A stretch of 64,000 nt of DNA from Mesorhizobium sp. WSM3626 (lineage in GTDB: Bacteria; Pseudomonadota; Alphaproteobacteria; Rhizobiales; Rhizobiaceae), in the NCBI RefSeq assembly GCF_000513935.1, contig NZ_KI911327.1:42039-106038 (forward strand). The letters run 5' to 3'. The position numbers and the translations under genes are program-made. Position 1 is the stretch's first letter. The number at the start of each line of letters is the position of its first letter. Under the pieces are notes generated by a model, which saw only the letters and a program-made list of their open reading frames with translations, had not been told where the DNA came from and made no database searches. Positions 26,072 through 34,737 of the stretch are shown piece after piece.

Positions 26072-26533
26072 TCAAGCTGATGGCTTTCGATAGGTGTTTT
26101 CCGCATCGAACAGCGGCTTGCTGCCGTCGTCGACAAGCGTCCCCTTGCCGTCGATCAGCCCCACCGTCCGATAAAAGCATGAACGCCGGCCAGTGTGACA
26201 AGTTGCGTCGTGGCCCAACACTTTGACGCGCAACCACATGGCGTCCTGGTCACAATCCGTGAGCATCTCGACGACACGCTGGAAATTGCCCGAGGTTTCG
26301 CCCTTCTTCCAGAGTGCGTTGCGCGAGCGCGACCAGTAATGGGCAATGCCGGTCTCCAGCGTCAGCGCCAGCGCCTGCGCATTCATATGCGCAACCATCA
26401 GCAGCATGCCGTCGGCGGCATCGGTTACGACGACGGTGACAAGACCAGCGGCATCGAAGCGCGGCGAGAACACCGTGCCTTCTTCCAGGATATTCTTGTC
26501 CGAGGGAGCTTTCGGAAATTCCAGTGCCGACAT
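26072..26533 (-). CDS. hisI: Phosphoribosyl-AMP cyclohydrolase
   Basis: 153 residues. HisI motifs are intact: LMVAHMNAQAL, HYWSRSRNALWKKGETSGN, DCDQDAMWLRV and the zinc-binding HDATCHTGRRSCFYR. It opens the adenine ring of phosphoribosyl-AMP in histidine synthesis. It is a stand-alone enzyme (no HisE fusion). The gene follows folE on the same strand by 41 bases, so the two are likely co-transcribed, as in other rhizobia. Confidence 0.95.
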   Translation of the reverse strand: MSALEFPKAPSDKNILEEGTVFSPRFDAAGLVTVVVTDAADGMLLMVAHMNAQALALTLETGIAHYWSRSRNALWKKGETSGNFQRVVEMLTDCDQDAMWLRVKVLGHDATCHTGRRSCFYRTVGLIDGKGTLVDDGSKPLFDAENTYRKPSA

Positions 26534-26574
26534 TGCCGGTCCATTTTCCTGTTGACCGTGACGTCGGCAGGGGC

Positions 26575-27210
26575 TTACGCCCTGCCGCCGCGCACCATGG
26601 TGACAAAACGAACCTGCTCTTCGGGCGTATCCTTGAAAACGCCGGTGAAGGTGGAGGTCAGCGTGGTTGAGCCCTGCTTGCGGATGCCGCGCATGGCCAT
26701 GCACATGTGCTCGGCCTCGATCATCACCGCAACGCCGCGCGGGTTGAGCACGTCCTGGATGACACCGGCAATCTGCGCGGTCAACGCTTCCTGCGTCTGC
26801 AGCCGATGGGCGAAGATATCGACGACGCGCGCGATCTTGGACAGGCCGACGACCTTGCCGTCGGGCAGATAGCCGACATGCGCCTTGCCGATGATCGGCA
26901 CCATGTGGTGCTCGCAATGCGAATGGAACTGGATGTCCTTGACGATCACGAGATCGTCGTAGCCGGCGACCTCCTCGAAAGTACGGCCAAGCTCCTCGGC
27001 TGGGCACATATCGTAGCCGCCGAACATTTCACGGAACGCCTTGGCCACCCGCTTGGGGGTATCGATCAAACCCTCGCGATCCGGGTTGTCGCCGGTCCAG
27101 CGCAGCAATGTGCGCACGGCGGCCTCGACTTCGGCCTCGCTCGGGCGGTCGGTGACCGGCTTTTCCATATAGGCCGACTGGGGCATGAGTTTCTTGATGA
27201 CGGCATCCAT
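26575..27210 (-). CDS. folE: GTP cyclohydrolase I
   Basis: 211 residues. The conserved core includes GLIDTPKRVAKAF, the zinc/catalytic HSHCEHHMVPIIGKAHVGY, GLSKIARVVDIFA, RLQTQEALT and EAEHMCMAMRG. It converts GTP to dihydroneopterin triphosphate, the first step of folate synthesis. The long open frame continues upstream past the neighbouring gene's start region, but the family begins at about MDAVIKK (ATG 27210). Confidence 0.95.
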   Translation of the reverse strand: MDAVIKKLMPQSAYMEKPVTDRPSEAEVEAAVRTLLRWTGDNPDREGLIDTPKRVAKAFREMFGGYDMCPAEELGRTFEEVAGYDDLVIVKDIQFHSHCEHHMVPIIGKAHVGYLPDGKVVGLSKIARVVDIFAHRLQTQEALTAQIAGVIQDVLNPRGVAVMIEAEHMCMAMRGIRKQGSTTLTSTFTGVFKDTPEEQVRFVTMVRGGRA

Positions 27211-27450
27211 AAAAGGCGTCTCCCGTAGTCCCTCTCTCAGGAGGAACGAGTTGAACGGACCACGACCTTTCGGTGTCGGAAACTCGCCCCGTTTCCAGCC
27301 CCGTAAGCGGCGTGAACTTCCCGGCAAGGACAGTGGCTCTCGCCGCCTTGTCGATACCGGACTGCCAGCATTATATATGGTCGTGCCGGGCGAATGAAAG
27401 ACGCAACAACGGCAATCGCTGTTTGCTTGGCGGCGACGGATTGGAAAATA

Positions 27451-27897
27451 ATGATCAACGACGTCTACAACGCGAAAATTCTCGGTTTTGCCGGAAACAT
27501 CGCCCGCATCGGCCGGCTCGATCATCCCGACGCGACCGCGAAGGCGCATTCCAAGCTGTGCGGGTCGACCGTTACCGTCGACCTCAAGATGGAGGACGGC
27601 GTGGTCACCGACTTCGCCCACGACGTGAAAGCCTGCGCGCTCGGACAGGCATCGTCCTCGATCATGGCGCAACATGTCGTCGGCGCCAGTGCCGAGGAAT
27701 TGCGCGCGGTGCGCGAGACCATGCTGAAGATGCTGAAGGAAAACGGCGCGCCACCCGAAGGACGCTTCGCCGACCTCGGCTATTTGGAGCCGGTGCGCGA
27801 CTACAAGGCGCGCCATGCGTCGACCATGCTGACCTTCGACGCCGTGGTCGACGCCATCGGCCAGATCGAAAAGAAGCGCGCAGACGAAGCGGCCTGA
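27451..27897 (+). CDS. IscU/NifU-N-like iron-sulfur scaffold, atypical
   Basis: 148 residues with the IscU/NifU N-terminal fold pattern. The first two ligand cysteines are present (Cys37 in SKLCGS, Cys62 in KACALG). The usual third cysteine near the C-terminal part is replaced (ARHASTM where IscU has K-C-A), and the Asp after the first cysteine is Ser. Rhizobial genomes carry such two-cysteine members beside folE/hisI; they may bind clusters differently or with a partner. It is divergent from folE. ATG 27451 follows TTGGAAAATA. Confidence 0.85.
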   Translation: MINDVYNAKILGFAGNIARIGRLDHPDATAKAHSKLCGSTVTVDLKMEDGVVTDFAHDVKACALGQASSSIMAQHVVGASAEELRAVRETMLKMLKENGAPPEGRFADLGYLEPVRDYKARHASTMLTFDAVVDAIGQIEKKRADEAA

Positions 27898-27939
27898 GCG
27901 TGGGCTTTGACCTTACGGTTATTGCATAAGTGATCGGCC

Positions 27940-28098
27940 GTGCCCTGGCGGGACCCGCCCGCCGTGGCCGCCCATTATGATTTGTGGCGCGACATCGTCG
28001 TCACATTCAACCCGGCAGACGATCCGGCGGCGGGACATCCGCCTCTGGACGTCAACGACCTCGATAAACTTCTCGAAAAATACAAGAAGGCAAAGTAG
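27940..28098 (+). CDS. Possible small protein downstream of the scaffold gene
   Basis: 52 codons from GTG 27940 to TAG 28096. The text reads like real coding sequence: GC at third positions, and a sensible composition ending VNDLDKLLEKYKKAK. The frame closes just upstream (TGA 27931), and I see neither ATG nor a clear ribosome-binding site. The start is therefore doubtful; it could also be a gene remnant. No family recognised. Confidence 0.35.
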   Translation: MPWRDPPAVAAHYDLWRDIVVTFNPADDPAAGHPPLDVNDLDKLLEKYKKAK

Positions 28099-28148
28099 CC
28101 GGATCCTGCCAGGCAGCGGCTCAGGCCGGAGCTTTCAGCGCGCGCCGA

Positions 28149-29000
28149 TCAGGCGGTGGGAACTTCCACATTGTCGATCAGCCTGGTTTTTCCCAGCCAG
28201 GCGGCAGCGAGAACGCGGCCCGCTCGGTCGTGCCGCCATGGCGTAAGTGTCAGGCTTTCGCGGGCCTTGACGTAATCGACCTTCTGGAAGCCGGCCGCGA
28301 TCAGGGCGCGGCTTGCGTTGGCGATCGTTTCCTCTTGACCGGCGCCCGCCGCCAGCGCCGCCGCCGCCTTGCGCAGGATAAGGTTGAGCTGGCGCGCGAT
28401 CCGGAGTTCGGCTTCATCGAGATAGGCGTTGCGCGACGACATGGCGAGGCCATGCGCATCGCGTATGGTCGGCGCGCCGATGACTTCGACAGGCAGGTCG
28501 AGGTCGCGGCAAAGCTGCCTGACGACGCAAAGCTGCTGATAATCCTTTTCGCCAAAGATGGCGACGTCGGGTGCAGCCTGCAGGAGAAGCTTGGCCACCA
28601 CGGTGGCGACGCCGTCGAAAAAGCTGGGGCGAAAGTCCGTTTCGAGCCCGGCTGACGGGCCGCCGACCGAGATTCTCGTGGCAAAACCGGCGGGATACAT
28701 CTCCCTGACATCAGGCGTGAAGGCAAGATCTGCCTTGGCCGTCGCCAGCATGTCGAGGTCGCGCGCCAACTGGCGCGGGTACTTGTCGAGATCCTCGCTC
28801 GGCGCGAACTGCGTCGGATTGACGAAGATCGACACCACGCAGCGATCCGCTCTTTCGAGCGCGATCTTGATCAGCGAAAGATGCCCTTCATGCAGTGCGC
28901 CCATGGTCGGCACCAAGGCGATGCGCAGCCCATCGCGCCGCCAGTCGCTAATTCGCGCGCGAAGTGCGGCAACGCTGTCGACCATGTCGGGCCGGCTCAT
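28149..29000 (-). CDS. panC: Pantothenate synthetase
   Basis: 283 residues. The ATP-binding HIGH-like motif is HEGHLSLI (about 37-44) after VPTMGALH. FVNPTQF, FGEKDYQQL and the KMSKS-like MSSRNAYL follow. It condenses pantoate with beta-alanine. Its start codon overlaps the panB stop (ATGA), so panB-panC form one operon on the minus strand with coupled translation. Confidence 0.97.
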   Translation of the reverse strand: MSRPDMVDSVAALRARISDWRRDGLRIALVPTMGALHEGHLSLIKIALERADRCVVSIFVNPTQFAPSEDLDKYPRQLARDLDMLATAKADLAFTPDVREMYPAGFATRISVGGPSAGLETDFRPSFFDGVATVVAKLLLQAAPDVAIFGEKDYQQLCVVRQLCRDLDLPVEVIGAPTIRDAHGLAMSSRNAYLDEAELRIARQLNLILRKAAAALAAGAGQEETIANASRALIAAGFQKVDYVKARESLTLTPWRHDRAGRVLAAAWLGKTRLIDNVEVPTA

Positions 29001-29839
29001 GATTCATCCCCGCCATTTGTTCTCGAGAAGACGTGGGTGGGGCCGGGGAAATCGCGGTCCCGCACCTCCGATGCATAGCGCTCGGCGGCATGCTCGATCA
29101 CACTGCGCAGGTCGGCATATTGCTTGACGAATTTAGGCACGCGATCGACTGTTAGCCCGACCATGTCGTCGATGACCAGGATCTGGCCGTCGCACTCGCC
29201 GCTGGCGCCGATGCCAATCGTTGGAATGGCGATGCGGCGGGTGATGTCCGCGGCGACCGTCTCTATCGTTCCTTCGATGACCAGGGAAAACGCACCGGCC
29301 TTCTCGACCGCGCTCGCGTCGGCGATCAGGGCGGCCACATTCTCGTCCGTGCGACCCTTGATCTTGTAGCCGCCATCCTTTTCCACCGATTGCGGCTGGA
29401 GGCCGATATGGCCCATGACCGGGATATCGGCGGCCACGATCGCCGCGATCTGAGCGGCCATGTCGACGCCCCCCTCGAGTTTCACCGCCTGGCAGCCGCT
29501 CTCGCCGACGATGCGCCGCGCCGAGGCCACGGCCTGCGCGGCTGAATCCTCATAAGTGCCGGCCGGCATGTCGACGACGACGCAGGCCTTGGCCGAGCCC
29601 CGCATCACGGCTTGGCCGTGCGCGATCATCATCTCCAGCGAGGCGCCCAGCGTCGTCTCATGGCCATGCAGGACCATGGCGACGCTGTCGCCGACCAGGA
29701 GCAGGTCGACATAGGGATCGAGCAGGCGGGCGATCGGGTAGGTGTAGGCGGTGAGGCAGACGATCGGCGTGCCGCCCTTGCGACGGCGAATCAGGTCGGC
29801 GCCGATGCGGATATCGGTGGTCGGCAATTGCGTGGCCAA
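28997..29839 (-). CDS. panB: 3-methyl-2-oxobutanoate hydroxymethyltransferase
   Basis: 280 residues. PanB core: CLTAYTYPIARLLD, LLVGDSVAMVLHGHETT (metal-binding DS and D), VVVDMPAGTYE, KLEGG, PVMGHIGLQPQS and IGIGASGECDGQILV. It makes ketopantoate, the first step of pantothenate synthesis. I set the start at TTG 29839, which has AAGGAGG at a good distance; there is no in-frame ATG nearby, and the longer frame adds 98 unrelated residues. Confidence 0.93.
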   Translation of the reverse strand: MATQLPTTDIRIGADLIRRRKGGTPIVCLTAYTYPIARLLDPYVDLLLVGDSVAMVLHGHETTLGASLEMMIAHGQAVMRGSAKACVVVDMPAGTYEDSAAQAVASARRIVGESGCQAVKLEGGVDMAAQIAAIVAADIPVMGHIGLQPQSVEKDGGYKIKGRTDENVAALIADASAVEKAGAFSLVIEGTIETVAADITRRIAIPTIGIGASGECDGQILVIDDMVGLTVDRVPKFVKQYADLRSVIEHAAERYASEVRDRDFPGPTHVFSRTNGGDES

Positions 29840-30067
29840 TCGTCGCCTCCTTCTACCCCCGGCCGGATAGGATTTCCATATGGGCGCGCAGAGCTTTAGA
29901 AAGAGCGGCAAGGCTTGGCAAGCGCGCATCCGGCCACCCCTTGGGATCACAGGCTTGTGTCGGGCCCTGGCGCGCCATTTGCGCGCTCCCCGTGGCAAAA
30001 CCCTTGCCTTCCCGAAGGCCTGACGCCATAAGCAGGAAACGGGCGCCGCCAGCGCGAGGGTTCTGAG

Positions 30068-30466
30068 ATGAAGACTTTCCTGACGCAGTTTTTCACCTGG
30101 TGGAACAGCCAGACGCTGGGAACGCGCCTGCACACCTGGCGGTACGGCAAGGAAGTCGGCCAGGACGAGGCCGGCAATGTCTATTACGAAGGCGGCATCG
30201 ATTCGGAAGGCCGCACGCGTCGCTGGGTCATCTACCGCAACTATTCAGAAGCCTCGGCCATCCCGCCTGGCTGGCACGGCTGGATTCACCATCGGGTCGA
30301 TGTCGCTCCCCCTAGCGATGACTACAGGCCGCGCGACTGGCAAAAGCCGCATTTACCCAATCTGACCGGCACGCCAGCGGCCTATCGTCCGAAGGGCTCG
30401 CTGCTGACCAATCAACATCGCCCGCAGGTCACCGGCGATTACGACGCATGGACGCCGGGGTCGTAA
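30068..30466 (+). CDS. NDUFA12-type accessory subunit of NADH:ubiquinone oxidoreductase
   Basis: 132 residues. W-N-S-Q-T-L-G-T-R-L, then VGQDEAGNVYYE, RRWVIYRNYSEASAIPPGWHGWIHH and the RPKGSL segment match the bacterial NDUFA12/17.2-kDa family. In alphaproteobacteria it is an accessory subunit of respiratory complex I, encoded away from the nuo operon. It sits upstream of the DUF2155 gene on the same strand, a conserved arrangement in Rhizobiales. Confidence 0.93.
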   Translation: MKTFLTQFFTWWNSQTLGTRLHTWRYGKEVGQDEAGNVYYEGGIDSEGRTRRWVIYRNYSEASAIPPGWHGWIHHRVDVAPPSDDYRPRDWQKPHLPNLTGTPAAYRPKGSLLTNQHRPQVTGDYDAWTPGS

Positions 30467-30597
30467 CGGCGCGGGTTGTAAGGTGCAGGCCGGTCCTTTA
30501 TCGCCACAATTGGTGTTTAGCTGCTTGCTGATCAGAAAACGGCGACTAGCCTTGGCGATCGACGGAATCACCTGGGCGCAACCACCGGTACCCCTGC

Positions 30598-31215
30598 ATG
30601 AGCTTTTTCAACCGGATATCGACAGGCGGCCTGACGCTAGCCGCCAGCCTCGTCGTCAGCACCGTCGCCTTTTCGGCTTCGCCCGCACCTGCACCCGCCG
30701 CTCCGGCGCCGACGGCGCCCGCGGGATCGGATCGCATCACCAACCCGGTCGCCGAGTTCGCTGGCATCGACAAGATCACCGGCCGCATCATTACTTTTGA
30801 TGTCTATATCGACGAGACTGTGCAGTTCGGCGCCCTGCAGGTTACGCCACGCGTCTGCTATTCCCGGCCGGAGAACGAAGAGCCGAAGACCGACTCCTTC
30901 GTCGAGGTGGACGAGATCACGCTCGACCGCAAGATCCGCCGCATCTTCACTGGCTGGATGTTCGCCGAAAGCCCGGGTCTCAATGCCGTCGAACATGCCG
31001 TCTATGACGTCTGGTTGAAGGCGTGCAAGCAGAAGTCGGATGTGCCGGCGCCCGATGCTGGCAAGAGTGGTGCGACCAAGGCCGACGGGGCGAAAACCGA
31101 CGCTTCGAAGCCAGTCGCAACCCAGTCTGCCTCGGCCAAGCCAAAGCCTACGGTCAGTCCGGACGCGGCACAGCCCGACGACGCCGCGGAACCGGATACG
31201 ACGGACAACAACTGA
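30598..31215 (+). CDS. DUF2155 domain-containing exported protein
   Basis: 205 residues. A signal peptide (about 1-28) is followed by an Ala/Pro linker. The DUF2155 domain (about 45-145) includes AEFAGIDKITGRIITFDV, FGALQVTPRVCYSRP and FTGWMFAESPGLNAVEHAVYDVWLKAC; its two cysteines probably pair in the periplasm. A low-complexity Lys/Ala/Ser/Asp tail follows. Function unknown. Confidence 0.9.
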   Translation: MSFFNRISTGGLTLAASLVVSTVAFSASPAPAPAAPAPTAPAGSDRITNPVAEFAGIDKITGRIITFDVYIDETVQFGALQVTPRVCYSRPENEEPKTDSFVEVDEITLDRKIRRIFTGWMFAESPGLNAVEHAVYDVWLKACKQKSDVPAPDAGKSGATKADGAKTDASKPVATQSASAKPKPTVSPDAAQPDDAAEPDTTDNN

Positions 31216-31278
31216 TCTCTTGGAACCGCCATGGCTGGCGCGCGTTGGACCATCACCACACGCGTGGAGGACACGCCA

Positions 31279-31662
31279 ATGTCGGACAGCAAGCGGATCA
31301 TGGCCAACAAGGCCGAGTTGCTGGAACTCGAAAAAGGGTTCTGGACCGGTGACGCTGCCTATTATGCTGCCAATGTCGACACCGAATGCCTTGTGGCGTT
31401 TCCGCAGATGGCACAGGCGATGGACAATGCCGATCTGGCCAAGACCGCAACCAAACCCAACCGCTGGCGCGACCTCGACATCGAGCTCAAGGGAATAATC
31501 GAACCCGGTAGCGATATCGTCATGCTGACTTACGAAGCGCGCGCTACGAGGGAAAATGGCGAGCCCTATGCAGCGCTGGTCAGCACCGGCTACGTCCATC
31601 GCGCCAACGGCTGGAAGATGATGTTCCATGCGCAGACGCCGCTCGCGGCCACCGCCAAATAG
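31279..31662 (+). CDS. SnoaL/DUF4440-like protein
   Basis: 127 residues. Small alpha+beta-barrel pattern of the NTF2/SnoaL superfamily: E-L-E-K-G-F-W-T-G-D at the start, W-R-D-L-D-I-E in the middle, and the closing strands GYVHRANGWKMMFHAQTPL. GGAGG sits eight bases before ATG 31279. No substrate can be inferred. It lies between the DUF2155 gene and the convergent aat gene. Confidence 0.75.
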   Translation: MSDSKRIMANKAELLELEKGFWTGDAAYYAANVDTECLVAFPQMAQAMDNADLAKTATKPNRWRDLDIELKGIIEPGSDIVMLTYEARATRENGEPYAALVSTGYVHRANGWKMMFHAQTPLAATAK

Positions 31663-31672
31663 GCCTTGATCC

Positions 31673-32290
31673 CTACGGAAAAAAGACCGCTTCACCTTTC
31701 AGCGCGTCGGCCAGCATCTTTTCGTATTTGCCGCGCGGCACGTCGACGGCGCCGAAGCGCTTGAGGTGTTCGGTGGTGAACTGCGTATCGAGCAGCGCGA
31801 AGCCCCGAGCCTTCAGGCGCTCGACGAGATGCACCAGGCAGGTCTTCGACGCGTCCGTCTCCTTGGAAAACATGCTTTCGCCGAAAAACACCCGCCCCAG
31901 CGAGACTCCATAGAGCCCGCCGACCAGACGCCCCTCGCGCCAGGCTTCGACCGAATGGCAGTGCCCCATACGGTGCAACTGCACGTAGGCCTCGCGGATC
32001 GGCGCATTGATCCAGGTCGAGCGGCGCTCTTCGCGCTTCTCGGCACAACCGTCGATCGTCGCCTCGAAATCGAAATCGAAACGAATTTCGAATGCGTGCT
32101 TGCGGATCGTCTTCTTCAGGCTTCTGGGTGTGTGAAAACCTGTGAGCGGGATGATGCCGCGCGTCTCCGGCCGCACCCAGAAGACCTCCGGATCACCAGC
32201 ACTCTCGGCCATCGGAAAGACGCCCGAGGCGTATGCCTTGAGCAGAAGGTCGGTGGGAATGCGATAGCCTGGCGCGTAGGGTCGGGTCAT
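31673..32290 (-). CDS. aat: Leucyl/phenylalanyl-tRNA--protein transferase
   Basis: 205 residues. Aat motifs: YASGVFPMAE, FWVRPETRGIIPL, WINAPIREAYVQLHRMGHCHSVEAW, GGLYGVSLGRVFFGESMF and LLDTQFTTEHLKRFGA. It adds Leu or Phe to N-terminal Lys or Arg, marking proteins for ClpAP (N-degron pathway). It lies 25 bases after accC on the same strand, the usual rhizobial order. Confidence 0.95.
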   Translation of the reverse strand: MTRPYAPGYRIPTDLLLKAYASGVFPMAESAGDPEVFWVRPETRGIIPLTGFHTPRSLKKTIRKHAFEIRFDFDFEATIDGCAEKREERRSTWINAPIREAYVQLHRMGHCHSVEAWREGRLVGGLYGVSLGRVFFGESMFSKETDASKTCLVHLVERLKARGFALLDTQFTTEHLKRFGAVDVPRGKYEKMLADALKGEAVFFP

Positions 32291-32315
32291 CGCGTCATCA
32301 TAGCGCTAAGTTGGG

Positions 32316-33659
32316 CTATTCGCCCTTGGCCAGATATTTTTCCAGCCAATGGATGTCGTAGTCGCCATTGGCAATGTCGGCATTACCGACGAGATCGCGA
32401 AACAGCGGCAATGTCGTTTTGATCCCGTCGACGACGAATTCATCGAGCGCCCGCCGCAGCCGCATCATGCATTCGACGCGGTTGCGTCCATGCACGATCA
32501 GCTTGCCGATCAGGCTGTCATAGTAGGGCGGGATCTTGTAGCCGGAATAGACACCGGAATCGACGCGGATGCCGAGGCCGCCGGGCGTGTGGAAATGGGT
32601 GATCGTGCCGGGTGAGGGGGTGAAGGTGCGCGGATCCTCGGCGTTGATACGGCATTCGATGGCGTGGCCGTTGAACTTGATGTCTTCCTGCTTGACCGAA
32701 AGGCCGCCGCCGGAAGCGACGCGGATCTGTTCGTGGACCAGATCGATGCCGGTGATCGCTTCCGTCACCGGATGCTCGACCTGGAGGCGCGTATTCATCT
32801 CGATGAAATAGAACTCGCCATTCTCGTACAGGAACTCGATGGTGCCGGCGCCCGAATAGCCGAGATCGGCAATCGCCTTGGCGCAGATGCCGCCGATGCG
32901 CGACCGTTCCTCGGCGTTGAGCGCCGGCGAATTGGCCTCTTCCCAGACTTTCTGGTGGCGCCGTTGCAACGAACAGTCGCGCTCGCCGAAATGCACGCCG
33001 CCGCCGAAGCCGTCGCCGAACACCTGCACCTCGATGTGGCGCGGCTTCTCCAGATATTTCTCGATGTAGACCGCGTCGTCGCCGAAGGCCGCGCCGGCTT
33101 CCGAGCGCGCCGTCTGCAGGGCGATTTCGAGGTCTGCCTCGGTATGCGCCACCTTCATGCCGCGTCCCCCGCCGCCGGCCGACGCCTTGATGATGACGGG
33201 ATAGCCGATCTCGGCGGCGATGCGCCTGGCTTCCTTTTCTTCGGTCACCGCGCCATCGGAGCCGGGCACCACCGGAATGCCGAGGCGCTTTGCCGTGCGC
33301 TTGGCCTCGATCTTGTCGCCCATGATGCGGATATGGTCGCCGGACGGGCCGATGAAGGTGATGTTGTGCGCCGCCAGGATGTCGGCGAACTTGGCGTTCT
33401 CCGACAGGAAGCCGTAGCCCGGATGCACGGCGTCGGCGCCGGTGATCTCGCACGCCGCGACGATCTGGTGGATGTTGAGATAGCTGTCGCGCGACGGCGG
33501 CGGACCGATGCACACGCTTTCGTCGGCGAGCCTGACATGCATGGCGTCAGCGTCGGCGGTCGAATGCACCACCACGGTCTGTATGCCGAGTTCCTTGCAG
33601 GCGCGCAGCACCCGGAGCGCGATTTCGCCGCGATTGGCGATGAGGATCTTCTGGAACAT
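32316..33659 (-). CDS. accC: Acetyl-CoA carboxylase, biotin carboxylase subunit
   Basis: 447 residues. It has the full ATP-grasp biotin carboxylase: ANRGEIALRVLRAC at the N-terminus, glycine-rich KASAGGGGRGMK, ERDCSLQRRHQKVWEEAN, EFYFIEMNTRLQVEHPVTE and EDPRTFTPSPG. It carboxylates the biotin carried by AccB, starting fatty-acid synthesis. It is co-transcribed with accB just upstream (10-base gap). Confidence 0.97.
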   Translation of the reverse strand: MFQKILIANRGEIALRVLRACKELGIQTVVVHSTADADAMHVRLADESVCIGPPPSRDSYLNIHQIVAACEITGADAVHPGYGFLSENAKFADILAAHNITFIGPSGDHIRIMGDKIEAKRTAKRLGIPVVPGSDGAVTEEKEARRIAAEIGYPVIIKASAGGGGRGMKVAHTEADLEIALQTARSEAGAAFGDDAVYIEKYLEKPRHIEVQVFGDGFGGGVHFGERDCSLQRRHQKVWEEANSPALNAEERSRIGGICAKAIADLGYSGAGTIEFLYENGEFYFIEMNTRLQVEHPVTEAITGIDLVHEQIRVASGGGLSVKQEDIKFNGHAIECRINAEDPRTFTPSPGTITHFHTPGGLGIRVDSGVYSGYKIPPYYDSLIGKLIVHGRNRVECMMRLRRALDEFVVDGIKTTLPLFRDLVGNADIANGDYDIHWLEKYLAKGE

Positions 33660-33669
33660 CAGGTCCGCT

Positions 33670-34131
33670 CTATTCGATCACGACGAGCGGCATGCCGTAT
33701 TCGACCGGCGTCGCGTCCTCGAACAGGATCGCCGTGACAGTGCCGGCGCGCGGCGAGGGGATCTGGTTCATTGTCTTCATCGCCTCGATGATCAGCAGCG
33801 TCTGGCCTTCCTTGACCTTCTGGCCGATCTCGATGAACGGCTTTGCGTCAGGAGACGGCGCCAGGTAGGCGGTGCCGACCATGGGCGAAGGGACGGCGTT
33901 CTTCGACACGTCGACAGTCGCCGGGGCAGCCGCCGTTGCAGATTGGGCGGCCGCTGCCGGGGCATAGGCCGGTTGCGGTGCGGCGATCGCATGGACGGTG
34001 GGCGCCTGCCGTGACACCCGAACCTTCAGGTCGCCGAGTTCAACCTCGATCTCGGTCAGGTTGGTGTCGTTCAGTATGCCCGCCAGATCGCGGATCAGTT
34101 GCTGGTCAACACCGGTCTTCTTTATCGACAT
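33670..34131 (-). CDS. accB: Acetyl-CoA carboxylase, biotin carboxyl carrier protein
   Basis: 153 residues. The C-terminal biotinyl domain has the lipoylation-like motif EAMKTM with biotinyl-Lys119. A flexible Ala/Pro/Gln linker (about 48-75) separates it from the N-terminal segment. AGAAGG precedes ATG 34131 (MSIKKTGVDQ), aligning with other AccB starts. An ATG at 34161 overlaps the aroQ stop (ATGA) and would add ten residues, so either may be used. Middle gene of aroQ-accB-accC. Confidence 0.95.
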   Translation of the reverse strand: MSIKKTGVDQQLIRDLAGILNDTNLTEIEVELGDLKVRVSRQAPTVHAIAAPQPAYAPAAAAQSATAAAPATVDVSKNAVPSPMVGTAYLAPSPDAKPFIEIGQKVKEGQTLLIIEAMKTMNQIPSPRAGTVTAILFEDATPVEYGMPLVVIE

Positions 34132-34157
34132 TTTCGAGCCTTCTGTTTGTTGGCCGG

Positions 34158-34592
34158 TCATAGGCGTGCGGCCAGCGCTTGCAGCGCCAGCGTGTAGCCG
34201 AGCGGCCCAAAGCCACAGATCATGCCGACAGCGACCGGCGCGACCATGGAGACGTGGCGGAACGGTTCCCGCGCGTGGATGTTGGAAAGGTGAACTTCGG
34301 CGACCGGCAGCGGCGCGATCGAGCGGATGGCGTCGTGGATGGCAATCGAGGTATGGCTATAGGCGCCTGGGTTGATGACGATGCCGGCGGCTTTGTCGCC
34401 GGCTTCCTGGATCCAGTCGACAAGATCCCCTTCATGGTTCGACTGGCGGAAATCGATCTCGATCCCAAGCGATTTGCCTGCCTGCTTGCAGTCGTCCGCG
34501 ATGGCCGCGAGCGTCTTGCCGCCATAGATGCCCGGCTCGCGCTTGCCGAGCGCGTTGAGATTGGGACCGTTCAGGACGAAAACCGTTTTCAA
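34158..34592 (-). CDS. aroQ: Type II 3-dehydroquinate dehydratase
   Basis: 144 residues. Signature FVLNGPNLNALGKREP at the start (catalytic Asn/Arg/Tyr region), NPGAYSHTSIAIHDA in the middle, and VEVHLSNIHARE-type and FGPLGY motifs near the end (SNIHAREPFRH). It makes 3-dehydroshikimate in the shikimate pathway. The aroQ-accB-accC operon is the normal arrangement in many proteobacteria. Confidence 0.96.
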   Translation of the reverse strand: MKTVFVLNGPNLNALGKREPGIYGGKTLAAIADDCKQAGKSLGIEIDFRQSNHEGDLVDWIQEAGDKAAGIVINPGAYSHTSIAIHDAIRSIAPLPVAEVHLSNIHAREPFRHVSMVAPVAVGMICGFGPLGYTLALQALAARL

Positions 34593-34737
34593 AAAAGCCG
34601 ACCTTTTCCGGCGCCGGCGTCAAGCCGGCGCGCTGGGCCTCTATACCGGGCATAGTCGCCCGCGGAAAGAGCGCAAGTGCGTTCTTTCACTGTCCACAAC
34701 AGCCCGAAATGCGCCCGTGAAGAAAACCGCTCGCCGG

